Source of the DNA: Serratia inhibens
GTDB taxonomy: Bacteria; Pseudomonadota; Gammaproteobacteria; Enterobacterales; Enterobacteriaceae
Length of the DNA: 64,000 bases
Direction of reading: 5' to 3'
Assembly: GCF_003591175.1 (NCBI RefSeq)
Contig: NZ_QYYG01000001.1
Coordinates: forward strand, 1,798,001 to 1,862,000
Shown here one piece after another: positions 9,671 to 19,056 of this stretch (positions are counted from its first letter, which is position 1; each line of letters starts with the position of its first letter). The position numbers and the translations under genes were made by a program. The notes under the pieces were generated by a model, which made no database searches, was not told the DNA's origin, and saw only the letters and a list, made by a program, of their open reading frames with translations.

Positions 9671-10891
9671 ATGAGTACTGGCGGACAGGCACAAATAGGG
9701 AACGTTGACTTAGTCAAACAACTCAACGGCGCAGCAGTGTATCGCCTGATCGACCAGCAGGGTCCGATCTCGCGCATTCAGATAGCCGAACTCAGCCAGC
9801 TAGCGCCCGCCAGCGTCACCAAAATTACTCGCCAGCTGTTGGAGCGCGGGCTGATCAAGGAAGTCGATCAGCAAGCCTCTACCGGTGGCCGTCGCGCCAT
9901 TTCCATTGTCTCCGAAACCCGGCACTTCCACACCGTGGCAGTGCGTCTTGGGCGTCACGACGCCACCATCACTCTGTACGACATGAGCGGAAAATCGCTC
10001 GGTGAAGAACACTATCCACTGCCGGAACGCACTCAAGAGACGCTGGAAAACGCACTGTTCAACGCCATTGCGCAGTTTATCGAAAGCTACCAGCGCAAAC
10101 TGCGCGAGCTGATCGCCATCGCGGTGATCCTGCCGGGCCTGGTTGATCCGGCGCTGGGCGTGGTGCGCTATATGCCGCACATCAGCGTCAGCCACTGGCC
10201 GTTGGTAGATAACCTGCAGCAACGTTTCAACGTCACCAGCTTTGTCGGGCACGACATCCGCAGCCTGGCGCTGGCGGAGCATTACTTTGGCGCCACCCGT
10301 GACTGCGAAGACTCTATTCTGGTGCGTCTGCACCGGGGTACCGGTGCAGGTATTATCGTCAATGGCCAGATTTTCCTTGGCAATAACGGCAACGTCGGCG
10401 AAATCGGCCACATTCAGATCGATCCCCTCGGTGAGCGCTGCCACTGCGGCAACTTCGGCTGCCTGGAAACCGTGGCCGCCAACGCCGCGATTGAACACCG
10501 CGTGCGCCATTTGCTGACCCAGGGCTACCCAAGCAAGCTGACGCTCGACGATTGCAGCATCGCCGCCATCTGCAAAGCGGCCAACCGCGGCGATCTGCTG
10601 GCCAGCGAAGTGATAGAGCACGTCGGCCGCTACCTCGGCAAAGCGGTGGCTATCGCCATTAACCTGTTTAATCCGCAAAAAGTGGTGATCGCCGGTGAAA
10701 TTACCGAAGCCGAAAAAGTGCTGCTGCCGGCGATCCAAAGCTGCATCAATACGCAGGTGCTGAAGGACTTCCGCAAAAATCTGCCGGTGGTCACTTCCGA
10801 ACTCAATCATCGCTCGGCGATCGGCGCTTTCGCCCTGGCCAAGCGGGCGATGCTCAACGGCGTGCTATTGCAGCGATTGCTGGAAAGTTGA
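9671..10891 (+). CDS. nagC: NagC, ROK-family repressor of GlcNAc and chitin genes
   Basis: Transcription factor released from DNA by GlcNAc-6-P. It has 406 residues. A winged helix-turn-helix lies at about 30-65 (GPISRIQIAELSQLAPASVT), followed by a ROK sugar-binding fold with the ATPase-like loop RGTGAGIIVNG and the zinc motif CHCGNFGCLE. The ATG at 9671 directly follows an in-frame TTG; the ATG matches the E. coli N-terminus (M-x-x-GGQAQIGNVDLVKQL). It is in the nagBACD operon and probably binds the operator-like sites at 7460-7484, 2971-2999 and 3208-3232. Confidence 0.97.
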   Translation: MSTGGQAQIGNVDLVKQLNGAAVYRLIDQQGPISRIQIAELSQLAPASVTKITRQLLERGLIKEVDQQASTGGRRAISIVSETRHFHTVAVRLGRHDATITLYDMSGKSLGEEHYPLPERTQETLENALFNAIAQFIESYQRKLRELIAIAVILPGLVDPALGVVRYMPHISVSHWPLVDNLQQRFNVTSFVGHDIRSLALAEHYFGATRDCEDSILVRLHRGTGAGIIVNGQIFLGNNGNVGEIGHIQIDPLGERCHCGNFGCLETVAANAAIEHRVRHLLTQGYPSKLTLDDCSIAAICKAANRGDLLASEVIEHVGRYLGKAVAIAINLFNPQKVVIAGEITEAEKVLLPAIQSCINTQVLKDFRKNLPVVTSELNHRSAIGAFALAKRAMLNGVLLQRLLES

Positions 10892-10958
10892 GCCGCCGCT
10901 TCAGGCAGGTGTGCATCTTCGCGTTTTTGCCTGCCGTAAATCATGAGAAACAGCAACG

Positions 10959-11711
10959 ATGACAATCAAGAACGTTATATGCGATATCGACGGCGTGCTG
11001 CTGCATGACAACACGCCGGTCCCCGGTGCCGATCTTTTCCTGGCGCGCATTCAGGAACAAGGCATGCCGCTGGTGGTGCTGACCAACTATCCGTCGCAAA
11101 CCGCGCAGGATCTGGCGAACCGCTTCGCCGCCGCCGGATTGGAAGTGCCGGAGAGCGCGTTTTATACCTCCGCGATGGCCACCGCCGATTTTCTGCGCCG
11201 CCAGGAGGGCAAAAAAGCCTATGTGGTCGGTGAAGGTGCGTTGATTCACGAACTCTATAAGGCCGGTTTCACCATTACCGACATCAACCCGGACTTCGTG
11301 ATTGTCGGCGAAACCCGCTCCTACAACTGGGATATGATGCATAAGGCCGCCTACTTCGTGAACAACGGTGCGCGCTTTATCGCCACCAACCCGGATAGCC
11401 ATGGTCATGGTTTTACGCCTGCCTGCGGTGCGCTGTGCGCACCTATCGAAAAGATCACCGGCCGCAAGCCGTTTTACGTCGGTAAGCCAAGCCCGTGGAT
11501 CATTCGCGCCGCGCTGAACAAGATGCAGGCACACTCGGAAGAAACGGTGATCGTCGGCGACAACCTGCGCACCGACATTCTGGCGGGCTTCCAGGCCGGT
11601 CTGGAAACCGTGCTGGTGCTGTCCGGCGTCTCGACGCTTAACGATGTCGAAACCATGCCGTTCCGCCCGAGCTATATTTTCCCTTCCGTGGCCGACATCA
11701 CCATTTTTTAA
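10959..11711 (+). CDS. nagD: HAD-family nucleotidase NagD (UmpH)
   Basis: HAD phosphatase of the NagD subfamily; the E. coli enzyme dephosphorylates UMP and other nucleoside monophosphates. It has 250 residues. Motif I is DIDGVLL (D9/D11), motif II LTNYPSQT, and motif III/IV is K in FYVGKPSPW followed by VGDNLRTDI. It is last in nagBACD, 67 bp after nagC. Its link to amino-sugar metabolism is positional; the family activity is nucleotide turnover. Confidence 0.95.
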   Translation: MTIKNVICDIDGVLLHDNTPVPGADLFLARIQEQGMPLVVLTNYPSQTAQDLANRFAAAGLEVPESAFYTSAMATADFLRRQEGKKAYVVGEGALIHELYKAGFTITDINPDFVIVGETRSYNWDMMHKAAYFVNNGARFIATNPDSHGHGFTPACGALCAPIEKITGRKPFYVGKPSPWIIRAALNKMQAHSEETVIVGDNLRTDILAGFQAGLETVLVLSGVSTLNDVETMPFRPSYIFPSVADITIF

Positions 11712-11718
11712 ATACTGC

Positions 11719-11737
11719 GGCGGCCTCAATGGCCGCC
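11719..11737 (+). terminator. Hairpin after nagD, possible terminator
   Basis: GGCGGCC-TCAAT-GGCCGCC forms a 7-bp GC stem just after the nagD stop, but only a mixed pyrimidine stretch follows rather than a T run. Confidence 0.45.
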
Positions 11738-11775
11738 TCTGCCCTATTGTCTCAATAATAAAACCCTCGCCAGCG

Positions 11776-11792
11776 TGAATTTAATTTATTCA
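11776..11792. promoter_or_regulatory. LysR-type box upstream of chiC
   Basis: TGAAT-TTAATTT-ATTCA is a 17-bp inverted repeat containing T-N11-A, the LysR-type signature, about 120 bp before chiC. The known chitinase activator ChiR of S. marcescens is LysR-type, but a ChiR site here is only a guess. Confidence 0.3.
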
Positions 11793-11912
11793 TGGGCGCA
11801 AAAGGTTTCAGCCTGTCCTCGTTAAAAATCCGCACTATGTATTTACACCCCGCCAATCACTGAATTGCCGGCGAGTGAAAATACCCTTACCCAAAAATAT
11901 AACGAGGCCATA

Positions 11913-13370
11913 ATGAGCACGAATAACATTATCAATGTACAAGCCGCAGACGCTGCTGCCGCGATGCCGGACCTGAGCGGCAAGAAAATCCTGATGGGCT
12001 TTTGGCATAACTGGCTGGCCGGCGCCAGCGATGGTTACAAGCAAGGTAAATTCACCAATATGGATCTGACCGATATCCCGCCTGAATATAATGTGGTGGC
12101 GGTCGCCTTTATGAAGGGTGAAGGCATCCCTACCTTCAAGCCTTATAATCTGTCCGACGCCGAGTTCCGCCGCCAGGTTGGCGTGCTTAATAACCAGGGC
12201 CGGGCGGTACTGATTTCACTCGGCGGCGCAGATGCGCACATCGAGTTGAAAACCGGCGATGAAGACAAACTGGCCAATGAGATTATCCGTCTGGTGGAAA
12301 CTTACGGTTTCGATGGCCTGGATATCGATCTTGAACAGGCAGCAATTGGCGCAGCCAATAATAAAACCGTATTGCCGGCCGCATTGAAAAAAGTGAAAGC
12401 ACATTACGCCGCCGAAGGTAAAAACTTTATTGTCAGCATGGCGCCTGAATTCCCTTATTTACGCACCAATGGCACTTACCTGGATTATATTACCGCGCTC
12501 GAAGGCTACTACGATTTTATTGCACCGCAATATTACAATCAGGGCGGCGACGGGATCTGGGTTGATGAAGCCAATGGCGGTAAAGGCGCCTGGATCACTC
12601 AGGATAATGACGCGATGAAAGAAGACTTTCTCTATTATCTGACCGAGAGCCTGGTCACCGGTACCCGCGGTTATACCAAAATCCCGGCGACGAAATTCGT
12701 TATCGGCCTGCCAAGCAACAACGACGCCGCCGCCACCGGTTATGTGGTCAACAAGCAGGCAGTGTATAACGCCTTCGCGCGGCTCGACACCAAAGGGCTG
12801 TCGATCAAAGGGCTGATGACCTGGTCGGTCAACTGGGACAATGGCAAAAGCAGCGCCGGCGTTGCCTATAACTGGGAATTCAAAACACGCTATGCGCCGT
12901 TGATCCAGGGTGGAGCCACCCCACCTCAGCCGGGAAAGCCTGATGCGCCCACGGCGCTGAACGCCACCGCACTGACCTCGACGTCACTGACGTTAAACTG
13001 GACCGCAGCAGCCAGCACTTATCCGATCAGCCACTATGCGGTTTACCGCGACGGCAGCGCCATCGGCCAGACCGGCAGCCTTTCGCTGCAGGACAGCGGC
13101 CTGCTCCCATCGACTCAATACAGCTATTTTGTTACCGCAACCGACAGCCAGGGCAATACCTCGTTGCCTGGCAGTGCGCTGGCGGTGAAAACGGCCGACG
13201 GCGGCACGCCGCCCGAGCCGGGCGTGAGCGAGTGGCAAAGCAATCATAGCTACAAGGCGGGCGATGTGGTGACCTATAAAGGCAAAAAATACACCTGCCT
13301 TCAGGCACACACCTCGAATACCGGTTGGACACCGGATGCCGCCTTCACCCTGTGGCAGCTGACCGCCTGA
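11913..13370 (+). CDS. chiC: Chitinase C (GH18 endochitinase with FnIII and chitin-binding domains)
   Basis: Extracellular endo-chitinase making oligomers from chitin. It has 485 residues from the ATG at 11913 (AACGAGG ribosome site, N-terminus MSTNN as in S. marcescens ChiC). GH18 spans about 23-332 with DGLDIDLE at 134-141 (D137, D139, E141 acid/base). FnIII lies at about 343-427 and a CBM5/12-type domain at 438-483 (EWQSNHSYKAGDVVTY). There is no signal peptide; ChiC in S. marcescens leaves the cell by a holin/endopeptidase route. The catalytic domain has a short insertion (EANGGKG near 219-225) relative to the S. marcescens protein I recall. It lies alone between nagD and asnB. Confidence 0.95.
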   Translation: MSTNNIINVQAADAAAAMPDLSGKKILMGFWHNWLAGASDGYKQGKFTNMDLTDIPPEYNVVAVAFMKGEGIPTFKPYNLSDAEFRRQVGVLNNQGRAVLISLGGADAHIELKTGDEDKLANEIIRLVETYGFDGLDIDLEQAAIGAANNKTVLPAALKKVKAHYAAEGKNFIVSMAPEFPYLRTNGTYLDYITALEGYYDFIAPQYYNQGGDGIWVDEANGGKGAWITQDNDAMKEDFLYYLTESLVTGTRGYTKIPATKFVIGLPSNNDAAATGYVVNKQAVYNAFARLDTKGLSIKGLMTWSVNWDNGKSSAGVAYNWEFKTRYAPLIQGGATPPQPGKPDAPTALNATALTSTSLTLNWTAAASTYPISHYAVYRDGSAIGQTGSLSLQDSGLLPSTQYSYFVTATDSQGNTSLPGSALAVKTADGGTPPEPGVSEWQSNHSYKAGDVVTYKGKKYTCLQAHTSNTGWTPDAAFTLWQLTA

Positions 13371-13382
13371 TAGTCAGCAATG

Positions 13383-13412
13383 AGTCGCCGGTAAAATTGT
13401 CCGGCGACTTAT
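13383..13412 (+). terminator. Terminator of chiC
   Basis: GTCGCCGG (13384-13391) pairs with CCGGCGAC (13401-13408), followed by TTATT. It lies 14 bp after the chiC stop. The following 13413-13658 is AT-rich asnB promoter DNA with no gene seen. Confidence 0.65.
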
Positions 13413-13658
13413 TCATTCATCAAAAAATTAAACATTCACTAATTAAAATAGATAAAAACTGAATATCCGCTAAAAATCGACACCCCCAAAACAACTATTT
13501 CTCTGCGTAACGCTAAAACGCTTGCATCCCCTGCCGGTTTTGACGCATTTTCATAAACACAACGCAGCAAGACCGCGTCATCACTGATGAACCGGCCGCG
13601 CCGCCCATAACAGCAAAACAACATCACAGTCTAAAAAAGTCGTTAGGAGAGTCGTTAT

Positions 13659-15323
13659 ATGTGTTCTATTTTCGGTGTGCTCGATCTGAAGTCCGATCCC
13701 GTTGAACTGCGCAAGAAAGCGCTGGAGCTGTCTCGTCTGATGCGCCATCGCGGCCCGGACTGGTCCGGCGTTTATGCCAGCGATAAAGCCATTCTGGTGC
13801 ATGAGCGCCTGTCGATTGTCGACGTCAACAATGGCGCCCAACCGCTGTACAACGCTGCGCACACCCACGTTCTGGCCGTAAACGGTGAGATCTATAACCA
13901 CCAGGCACTGCGTCAAGAACTGGGCGATCGTTACGAGTTCCAGACCGCTTCCGACTGTGAAGTGATCCTGGCGCTGTATCAGGAAAAAGGCATCGATTTC
14001 CTCGACGATTTGCAGGGCATGTTCGCCTTCGCCCTTTATGATTCAGAGAAAGACGCTTACCTGATCGGACGCGATCACCTGGGTATTATCCCGCTGTACA
14101 TGGGCCATGACGAATTCGGCAACCTGTATGTCGCCTCCGAAATGAAAGCGCTGGTGCCGGTCTGCCGCACCATCAAAGAATTCCCGGCGGGCAGCTACCT
14201 GTGGAGCCAGGACGGCGAGATCCGTGAATATTACCAGCGCGACTGGTTCGATTACGACAATGTCAAAGACAACGTGACCGATGCCAACGCCCTGCGCAAC
14301 GCGCTGGAAGATTCGGTGAAAAGCCATCTGATGTCCGACGTGCCGTACGGCGTATTGCTGTCCGGCGGGCTGGATTCTTCAGTCATCTCCGCCATTACCA
14401 AAAAATACGCCGCACGCCGTGTGGAAGATCAAGAGCGCAGCGAAGCCTGGTGGCCACAGCTGCACTCCTTCGCCGTCGGCCTGGAAGGTTCACCGGATCT
14501 GCGCGCCGCGCAGGAAGTGGCCAACCATCTGGGCACCGTGCACCATGAAATTCACTTCACCGTGCAGGAAGGCCTGGATGCCATCCGCGACGTGATTTAT
14601 CACATCGAAACCTACGACGTCACCACCATTCGCGCCTCCACGCCAATGTACCTGATGTCGCGTAAAATCAAGGCGATGGGTATCAAGATGGTGCTGTCCG
14701 GCGAGGGTGCGGACGAAGTGTTCGGTGGCTATCTGTATTTCCATAAGGCGCCGGATGCGCGTGAGTTCCACGACGAGACCGTGCGTAAGCTGCTGGCGCT
14801 GCATATGTTTGACTGTGCGCGCGCCAACAAGGCGATGTCCGCCTGGGGCGTGGAAGCTCGCGTACCCTTCCTGGACAAGAAATTCCTCGACGTGGCGATG
14901 CGCATCAACCCGAAAGATAAAATGTGCGGCAACGGCAAAATGGAAAAACACATCCTGCGCGAGTGTTTTGAATCCTATCTGCCGGCCAGCGTGGCCTGGC
15001 GCCAGAAAGAGCAGTTCTCCGACGGCGTGGGCTATAGCTGGATCGACACGCTGAAAGAAGTCGCCGCGAAGCAAATCAGCGATCAACAGCTCGAAACTGC
15101 ACGTTTCCGTTTCCCGTACAACACGCCGAGCTCCAAAGAAGGCTATCTGTATCGCGAAATCTTCGAAGAGCTGTTCCCACTGCCAAGCGCGGCCGAATGC
15201 GTACCTGGCGGCCCTTCAGTGGCTTGCTCTTCAGCGAAAGCCATCGAATGGGATGAATCCTTCAAAAAGATGGATGACCCTTCTGGCCGTGCCGTCGGCG
15301 TCCACCAATCCGCCTACAAGTAA
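13659..15323 (+). CDS. asnB: Asparagine synthetase B (glutamine-hydrolysing)
   Basis: Makes asparagine from aspartate, ATP and glutamine in the cytosol. It has 554 residues, the E. coli length. The Ntn glutaminase domain begins with the nucleophile C2 (MCSIFGVLD) after Met removal and contains RLSIVD and NGEIYNH. The synthetase domain has the PPi loop LLSGGLDSSVISA near 231-243 and SGEGADEVFGGY. The spacing from the promoter-like AT-rich leader and the terminator downstream mark a single-gene unit. In E. coli asnB directly follows nagD; here chiC intervenes. Confidence 0.98.
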   Translation: MCSIFGVLDLKSDPVELRKKALELSRLMRHRGPDWSGVYASDKAILVHERLSIVDVNNGAQPLYNAAHTHVLAVNGEIYNHQALRQELGDRYEFQTASDCEVILALYQEKGIDFLDDLQGMFAFALYDSEKDAYLIGRDHLGIIPLYMGHDEFGNLYVASEMKALVPVCRTIKEFPAGSYLWSQDGEIREYYQRDWFDYDNVKDNVTDANALRNALEDSVKSHLMSDVPYGVLLSGGLDSSVISAITKKYAARRVEDQERSEAWWPQLHSFAVGLEGSPDLRAAQEVANHLGTVHHEIHFTVQEGLDAIRDVIYHIETYDVTTIRASTPMYLMSRKIKAMGIKMVLSGEGADEVFGGYLYFHKAPDAREFHDETVRKLLALHMFDCARANKAMSAWGVEARVPFLDKKFLDVAMRINPKDKMCGNGKMEKHILRECFESYLPASVAWRQKEQFSDGVGYSWIDTLKEVAAKQISDQQLETARFRFPYNTPSSKEGYLYREIFEELFPLPSAAECVPGGPSVACSSAKAIEWDESFKKMDDPSGRAVGVHQSAYK

Positions 15324-15344
15324 TAGCGCGGGTTTTATATCCAG

Positions 15345-15368
15345 GCGGGCCTCATGGCCCGCTTTTTT
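15345..15368 (+). terminator. Terminator of asnB
   Basis: GCGGGCC-TCAT-GGCCCGC is followed by six Ts, 22 bp after the stop. Confidence 0.9.
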
Positions 15369-15473
15369 GTTGATGTTTTCAACCGTTAATCACCTGAATT
15401 GATGCTTTTATCACCATACTGTTCACAACCCAGACAAACAACACATCCAGCCGCTTTTTCGGGAAAAAACTTG

Positions 15474-15509
15474 TTGACGCAAAACGGCCATATACGCATA
15501 ATGCGCCCC
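15474..15509 (+). promoter_or_regulatory. Promoter of the tRNA array
   Basis: TTGACG (15474-15479) and CATAAT (15497-15502) are 17 bp apart. The GC-rich discriminator GCGCCCC follows, as in stringently controlled stable-RNA promoters. The first tRNA begins about 32 bp further on. Confidence 0.85.
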
Positions 15510-15541
15510 GCAACGCCGATGAAGGTTGCGCGAAAAAAGAT

Positions 15542-15618
15542 GGCTACGTAGCTCAGCTGGTTAGAGCACATCACTCATAATGATGGGGTCACAGGTTCAA
15601 ATCCCGTCGTAGCCACCA
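15542..15618 (+). tRNA. tRNA-Met (CAT), first copy
   Basis: 77-nt cloverleaf with encoded CCA and anticodon loop CTCATAA. The sequence corresponds to elongator tRNA-Met (metT type). Confidence 0.97.
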
Positions 15619-15625
15619 TCTTTTT

Positions 15626-15710
15626 GCGGGAGTGGCGAAATTGGTAGACGCACTAGATTTAGGTTCTAGCGCCGCAAGGTGTGCGAGTTCAAGTCTCGCC
15701 TCCCGCACCA
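15626..15710 (+). tRNA. tRNA-Leu (TAG)
   Basis: 85 nt including a class II variable arm and encoded CCA. The anticodon stem CTAGA frames the TAG anticodon (leuW type). It lies 7 bp after the first Met tRNA. Confidence 0.97.
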
Positions 15711-15739
15711 TTTCTTTTCATCGTCGAGCAGGCAGCAGG

Positions 15740-15814
15740 TGGGGTATCGCCAAGCGGTAAGGCACCGGTTTTTGATACCGGCATTCCCTGGTTCGAATCC
15801 AGGTACCCCAGCCA
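15740..15814 (+). tRNA. tRNA-Gln (TTG), first copy
   Basis: 75 nt with encoded CCA, starting TGGGGTATCGCC, with anticodon loop TTTTGAT. It is charged by the GlnS encoded at 3.4-5.1 kb. Confidence 0.97.
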
Positions 15815-15858
15815 TCTTTTTTAGGATGGGGATGCTGCAAAAAAGGTTTACGTGTTGA

Positions 15859-15933
15859 TGGGGTATCGCCAAGCGGTAAGGCACTGGTTTTTGATACCAG
15901 CATTCCCTGGTTCGAATCCAGGTACCCCAGCCA
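15859..15933 (+). tRNA. tRNA-Gln (TTG), second copy
   Basis: 75 nt, nearly identical to the copy at 15740, with a compensatory change of one anticodon-stem pair (CACTGG/CCAG against CACCGG/CCGG). Confidence 0.97.
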
Positions 15934-15973
15934 TACCGACACTGTTGACTTTTAAGGTAAAATATCGAAAAAT

Positions 15974-16050
15974 GGCTACGTAGCTCAGCTGGTTAGAGCA
16001 CATCACTCATAATGATGGGGTCACAGGTTCAAATCCCGTCGTAGCCACCA
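15974..16050 (+). tRNA. tRNA-Met (CAT), second copy
   Basis: 77 nt, identical over its whole length to the first Met tRNA (metU type), with encoded CCA. Confidence 0.97.
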
Positions 16051-16069
16051 TATTTTACTGTTATACCAT

Positions 16070-16144
16070 TGGGGTGTCGCCAAGCGGTAAGGCTCTGGTT
16101 TCTGATACCAGCATACCCAGGTTCGAATCCTGGCACCCCAGCCA
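16070..16144 (+). tRNA. tRNA-Gln (CTG)
   Basis: 75 nt with encoded CCA and anticodon loop TTCTGAT (glnV/glnX type). It is the last tRNA of the array. Only one CTG copy is present, where E. coli has two. Confidence 0.97.
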
Positions 16145-16151
16145 CATTTAG

Positions 16152-16176
16152 AAAAGCCCGCTTCGGCGGGCTTTTT
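16152..16176 (+). terminator. Terminator of the tRNA array
   Basis: AGCCCGC-TTCG-GCGGGCT is followed by five Ts directly after the last tRNA. Confidence 0.92.
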
Positions 16177-16252
16177 GCTATTCTGCGTTCGTTGAAGTCG
16201 CGTTAAAACGGGCGCAGCCTGTTGCGCCCGTACCAGGAAAATATCCTCTCGA

Positions 16253-17443
16253 CTACAACCCTAATGCATATTTCAGCGCATGTTCCTTCAGCTTGCCCGC
16301 CCGCTGGGCCGCCATCAGCGCAATATTGCGCGCTACGTTCAGCGGTGCCAAATTATTGCTGAAAGCGGTATAAAACAGATCCATGCCACTTTGCATCAGC
16401 AGGTTATCGGTGCGACGACGGCGCTGATAGCGCATCAGCACAGCTTCACTACTCCAGTCCTCGCCCTGCTCCCGCGCGTCACTCAGTACCGCCAGCAACG
16501 CTTCCACATCGCGATAGCCCAGGTTCACCCCCTGCCCCGCCAACGGGTTGATGGTGTGCGCTGCATCACCGAGCAACGCCAGCCCCGGCAGTACATAGCG
16601 CTGTGCGTGGCGGCGCGCCAGCGGAAAAGCCCCGGCGGCATGCACTTTTACCGCCCCCAGACGAGCCGGAAACGCTTCGGCGATTTCCCGCTCAAGCTGC
16701 GCCGGCGGCATCGCTTGCAACTGACGGATACGCTGCGGGCTGTCGTACCAAACCAGCGAAGCCCATTGATCGTACAACGGCAGGAAAGCGCGCGGCCCGG
16801 AAGGGAAAAATTGCTGCCAGGTCACATCCTGCTGCGGCGCGCCGGTATCGACGGTGATCAACATGCAGGACTGGCGATACTGCCAACCGCTGGTGCCGAT
16901 GGCCGCCAGATTACGCACCTGCGAATTAGCGCCGTCGGCGCCCACCACCAGCCGCGCCTGCAGCCTCTCAGAAGAGTCCAGCTCCAGATGCCAGTGGTCA
17001 TCTGCCCGTTGCAGCGAACGCAGCCTGGCGGGGCAACAGAGCGTCAAATTGTCGCACTGCTCCATTTGCTGCCACAGCGCCAATTGCAAAATCCGATTTT
17101 CCACCATGAAGCCCAGCTCAGGCAGGCCCAGCGAAGCCGCGTCAAACGCCACGCGTGAAGACGCCCACTCCCAGGTTTCCAACCGGCGGTACGGTGCCAC
17201 ACGCATGCCCGCCACCGCTTGCCAGACGCCAAGCTGCTTGAGCAGCCCCACCGAGGTGCAGCCAATCGCGGAAATACGCAGGTCCGGCGGGCTTTGCACA
17301 TCGAACGCCTGCGGTGCCTGATGTTCCAACAGCGCCACCGACCAACCGGCCTGCGCCAATCCCAGCGCCGCCGCCGCGCCGACCATCCCGCCGCCTACCA
17401 CTACGACGTCATACCTTTTTTGAGATGTGTTCATTTTGGCCAT
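16253..17443 (-). CDS. ubiF: UbiF, demethoxyubiquinol hydroxylase
   Basis: FAD-dependent aromatic hydroxylase adding the last hydroxyl to the ubiquinone ring. It has 396 residues. The dinucleotide-binding motif VVVVGGGMVGAAAALGLAQAG is near the N-terminus, the middle UbiH/COQ6 motif is VVGADGANSQVR, and the flavin ribityl motif is LLGDAAHTINPLAGQGVNLG. The start is uncertain: ATG 17443 or 17434 are both possible and neither has a strong ribosome site. It lies beside the tRNA array and divergent from miaB, as in E. coli. Confidence 0.95.
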   Translation of the reverse strand: MAKMNTSQKRYDVVVVGGGMVGAAAALGLAQAGWSVALLEHQAPQAFDVQSPPDLRISAIGCTSVGLLKQLGVWQAVAGMRVAPYRRLETWEWASSRVAFDAASLGLPELGFMVENRILQLALWQQMEQCDNLTLCCPARLRSLQRADDHWHLELDSSERLQARLVVGADGANSQVRNLAAIGTSGWQYRQSCMLITVDTGAPQQDVTWQQFFPSGPRAFLPLYDQWASLVWYDSPQRIRQLQAMPPAQLEREIAEAFPARLGAVKVHAAGAFPLARRHAQRYVLPGLALLGDAAHTINPLAGQGVNLGYRDVEALLAVLSDAREQGEDWSSEAVLMRYQRRRRTDNLLMQSGMDLFYTAFSNNLAPLNVARNIALMAAQRAGKLKEHALKYALGL

Positions 17444-17631
17444 GTTTTCTTAGTGAATTATCGCCATCCCAGCGGGCACGGCATTTGGCCTCAGTGTACC
17501 GGATTTTTAATTGCGCATCAGGTCGCATAGCGTTTTCCCCGCGCTGGTCACAACGGCGCCAAATGATTACAATACGCCTTCTGCATGTCGCGTAACGCAA
17601 CTTTCGCTCCGCACTGAGTAATGGCAAGTCA

Positions 17632-19056
17632 ATGACGAAAAAACTACATATCAAAACCTGGGGCTGCCAGATGAATGAATACGATTCATCGAAAATGGCC
17701 GACCTGTTGAACAGCACGCACGGCTTCGAGTGGACCGAAAACGCCGAAGAAGCGGACGTGCTGCTGCTGAACACCTGCTCAATTCGTGAAAAGGCGCAGG
17801 AAAAAGTTTTCGCCATGCTCGGGCGCTGGAGATTGCTGAAAGAGAAAAACCCGGCGCTGATCATCGGTGTGGGCGGCTGCGTCGCCTCTCAGGAAGGCGA
17901 ATTGATCCGCACCCGCGCTCCCTGCGTTGACGTAGTGTTCGGCCCGCAGACCCTGCACCGCCTGCCGGAAATGATCAACCACGTGCGCGGCACCCGCAGC
18001 CCAATCGTCGACATCAGCTTCCCGGAAATCGAGAAATTCGACCGCCTGCCGGAACCGCGCGCCGAAGGCCCAACCGCCTTTGTTTCCATCATGGAAGGTT
18101 GCAACAAATACTGTACCTTCTGCGTGGTGCCTTACACCCGCGGCGAGGAAGTGAGCCGCCCAAGCGATGACGTGCTGTTCGAAATCGCCCAACTGGCGGC
18201 ACAGGGCGTGCGTGAAGTGAACCTGCTCGGCCAGAACGTCAACGCCTACCGCGGCGCTACCTACGATGGCGGTATCTGCTCGTTTGCCGAGCTGCTGCGC
18301 CTGGTGGCGGCGATTGACGGCATCGACCGCATCCGTTTCACCACCAGCCATCCGATTGAGTTCACCGACGACATCATCGCGGTGTATCAAGACACGCCAG
18401 AGCTGGTCAGCTTCCTGCATCTGCCGGTACAGAGCGGCTCAGACCGCATACTGACCATGATGAAACGCGCGCACACCGCGTTGGAATACAAAGCGATCAT
18501 TCGCAAACTGCGCAAGGCGCGGCCGAACATACAGCTCAGCTCTGACTTTATCATCGGCTTCCCGGGGGAAACCCAGGCCGACTTCGAACAAACCATAAAC
18601 CTGGTCGCCGAGATTAACTTCGATGCCAGCTTCAGTTTTATCTATTCGTCACGCCCAGGCACCCCAGCGGCCGATATGGTGGACGACGTCAGCGAAGACG
18701 AAAAGAAACAGCGCCTGTATATCCTGCAGGATCGTATCAACCAGCAGGTGTTGCAGTTCAGCCGCCGCATGCTCGGTACCGTGCAGCGTATTCTGGTTGA
18801 GGGTACCTCGCGCAAAAGCCTGATGGAGCTGGCCGGTCGCACCGAATGCAACCGTATGGTGAATTTTGAAGGCACGCCGGATATGATCGGCCAATTCGTC
18901 GATGTGGAAATCACCGAGGTAATGACCAACACACTGCGTGGCGCAGTGGTGCGTACCGAACAGCAGATGGATCTGCGCGTACATGAATCCCCGCAGTCGG
19001 TGATCGCCCGTACCCGCAAAGAAAATGCGCTGGGTGTCGGTACTTACCAGCCCTGA
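17632..19056 (+). CDS. miaB: MiaB, tRNA 2-methylthioadenosine synthase
   Basis: Radical-SAM methylthiotransferase modifying A37 of tRNAs that read UNN codons. It has 474 residues, the E. coli length. The auxiliary cluster cysteines are C12, C49 and C83 in the N-terminal UPF0004 domain. The radical-SAM CxxxCxxC is C157-C161-C164 (GCNKYCTFC). A C-terminal TRAM domain spans about 378-440. It is followed by its own 125-bp gap before yjdM. Confidence 0.97.
   Translation: MTKKLHIKTWGCQMNEYDSSKMADLLNSTHGFEWTENAEEADVLLLNTCSIREKAQEKVFAMLGRWRLLKEKNPALIIGVGGCVASQEGELIRTRAPCVDVVFGPQTLHRLPEMINHVRGTRSPIVDISFPEIEKFDRLPEPRAEGPTAFVSIMEGCNKYCTFCVVPYTRGEEVSRPSDDVLFEIAQLAAQGVREVNLLGQNVNAYRGATYDGGICSFAELLRLVAAIDGIDRIRFTTSHPIEFTDDIIAVYQDTPELVSFLHLPVQSGSDRILTMMKRAHTALEYKAIIRKLRKARPNIQLSSDFIIGFPGETQADFEQTINLVAEINFDASFSFIYSSRPGTPAADMVDDVSEDEKKQRLYILQDRINQQVLQFSRRMLGTVQRILVEGTSRKSLMELAGRTECNRMVNFEGTPDMIGQFVDVEITEVMTNTLRGAVVRTEQQMDLRVHESPQSVIARTRKENALGVGTYQP

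Noticed and set aside
15542-16144. Evenly spaced near-identical repeats, CRISPR-like at first sight
   Set aside because: The repeats are tRNA genes with encoded CCA and clear anticodons.
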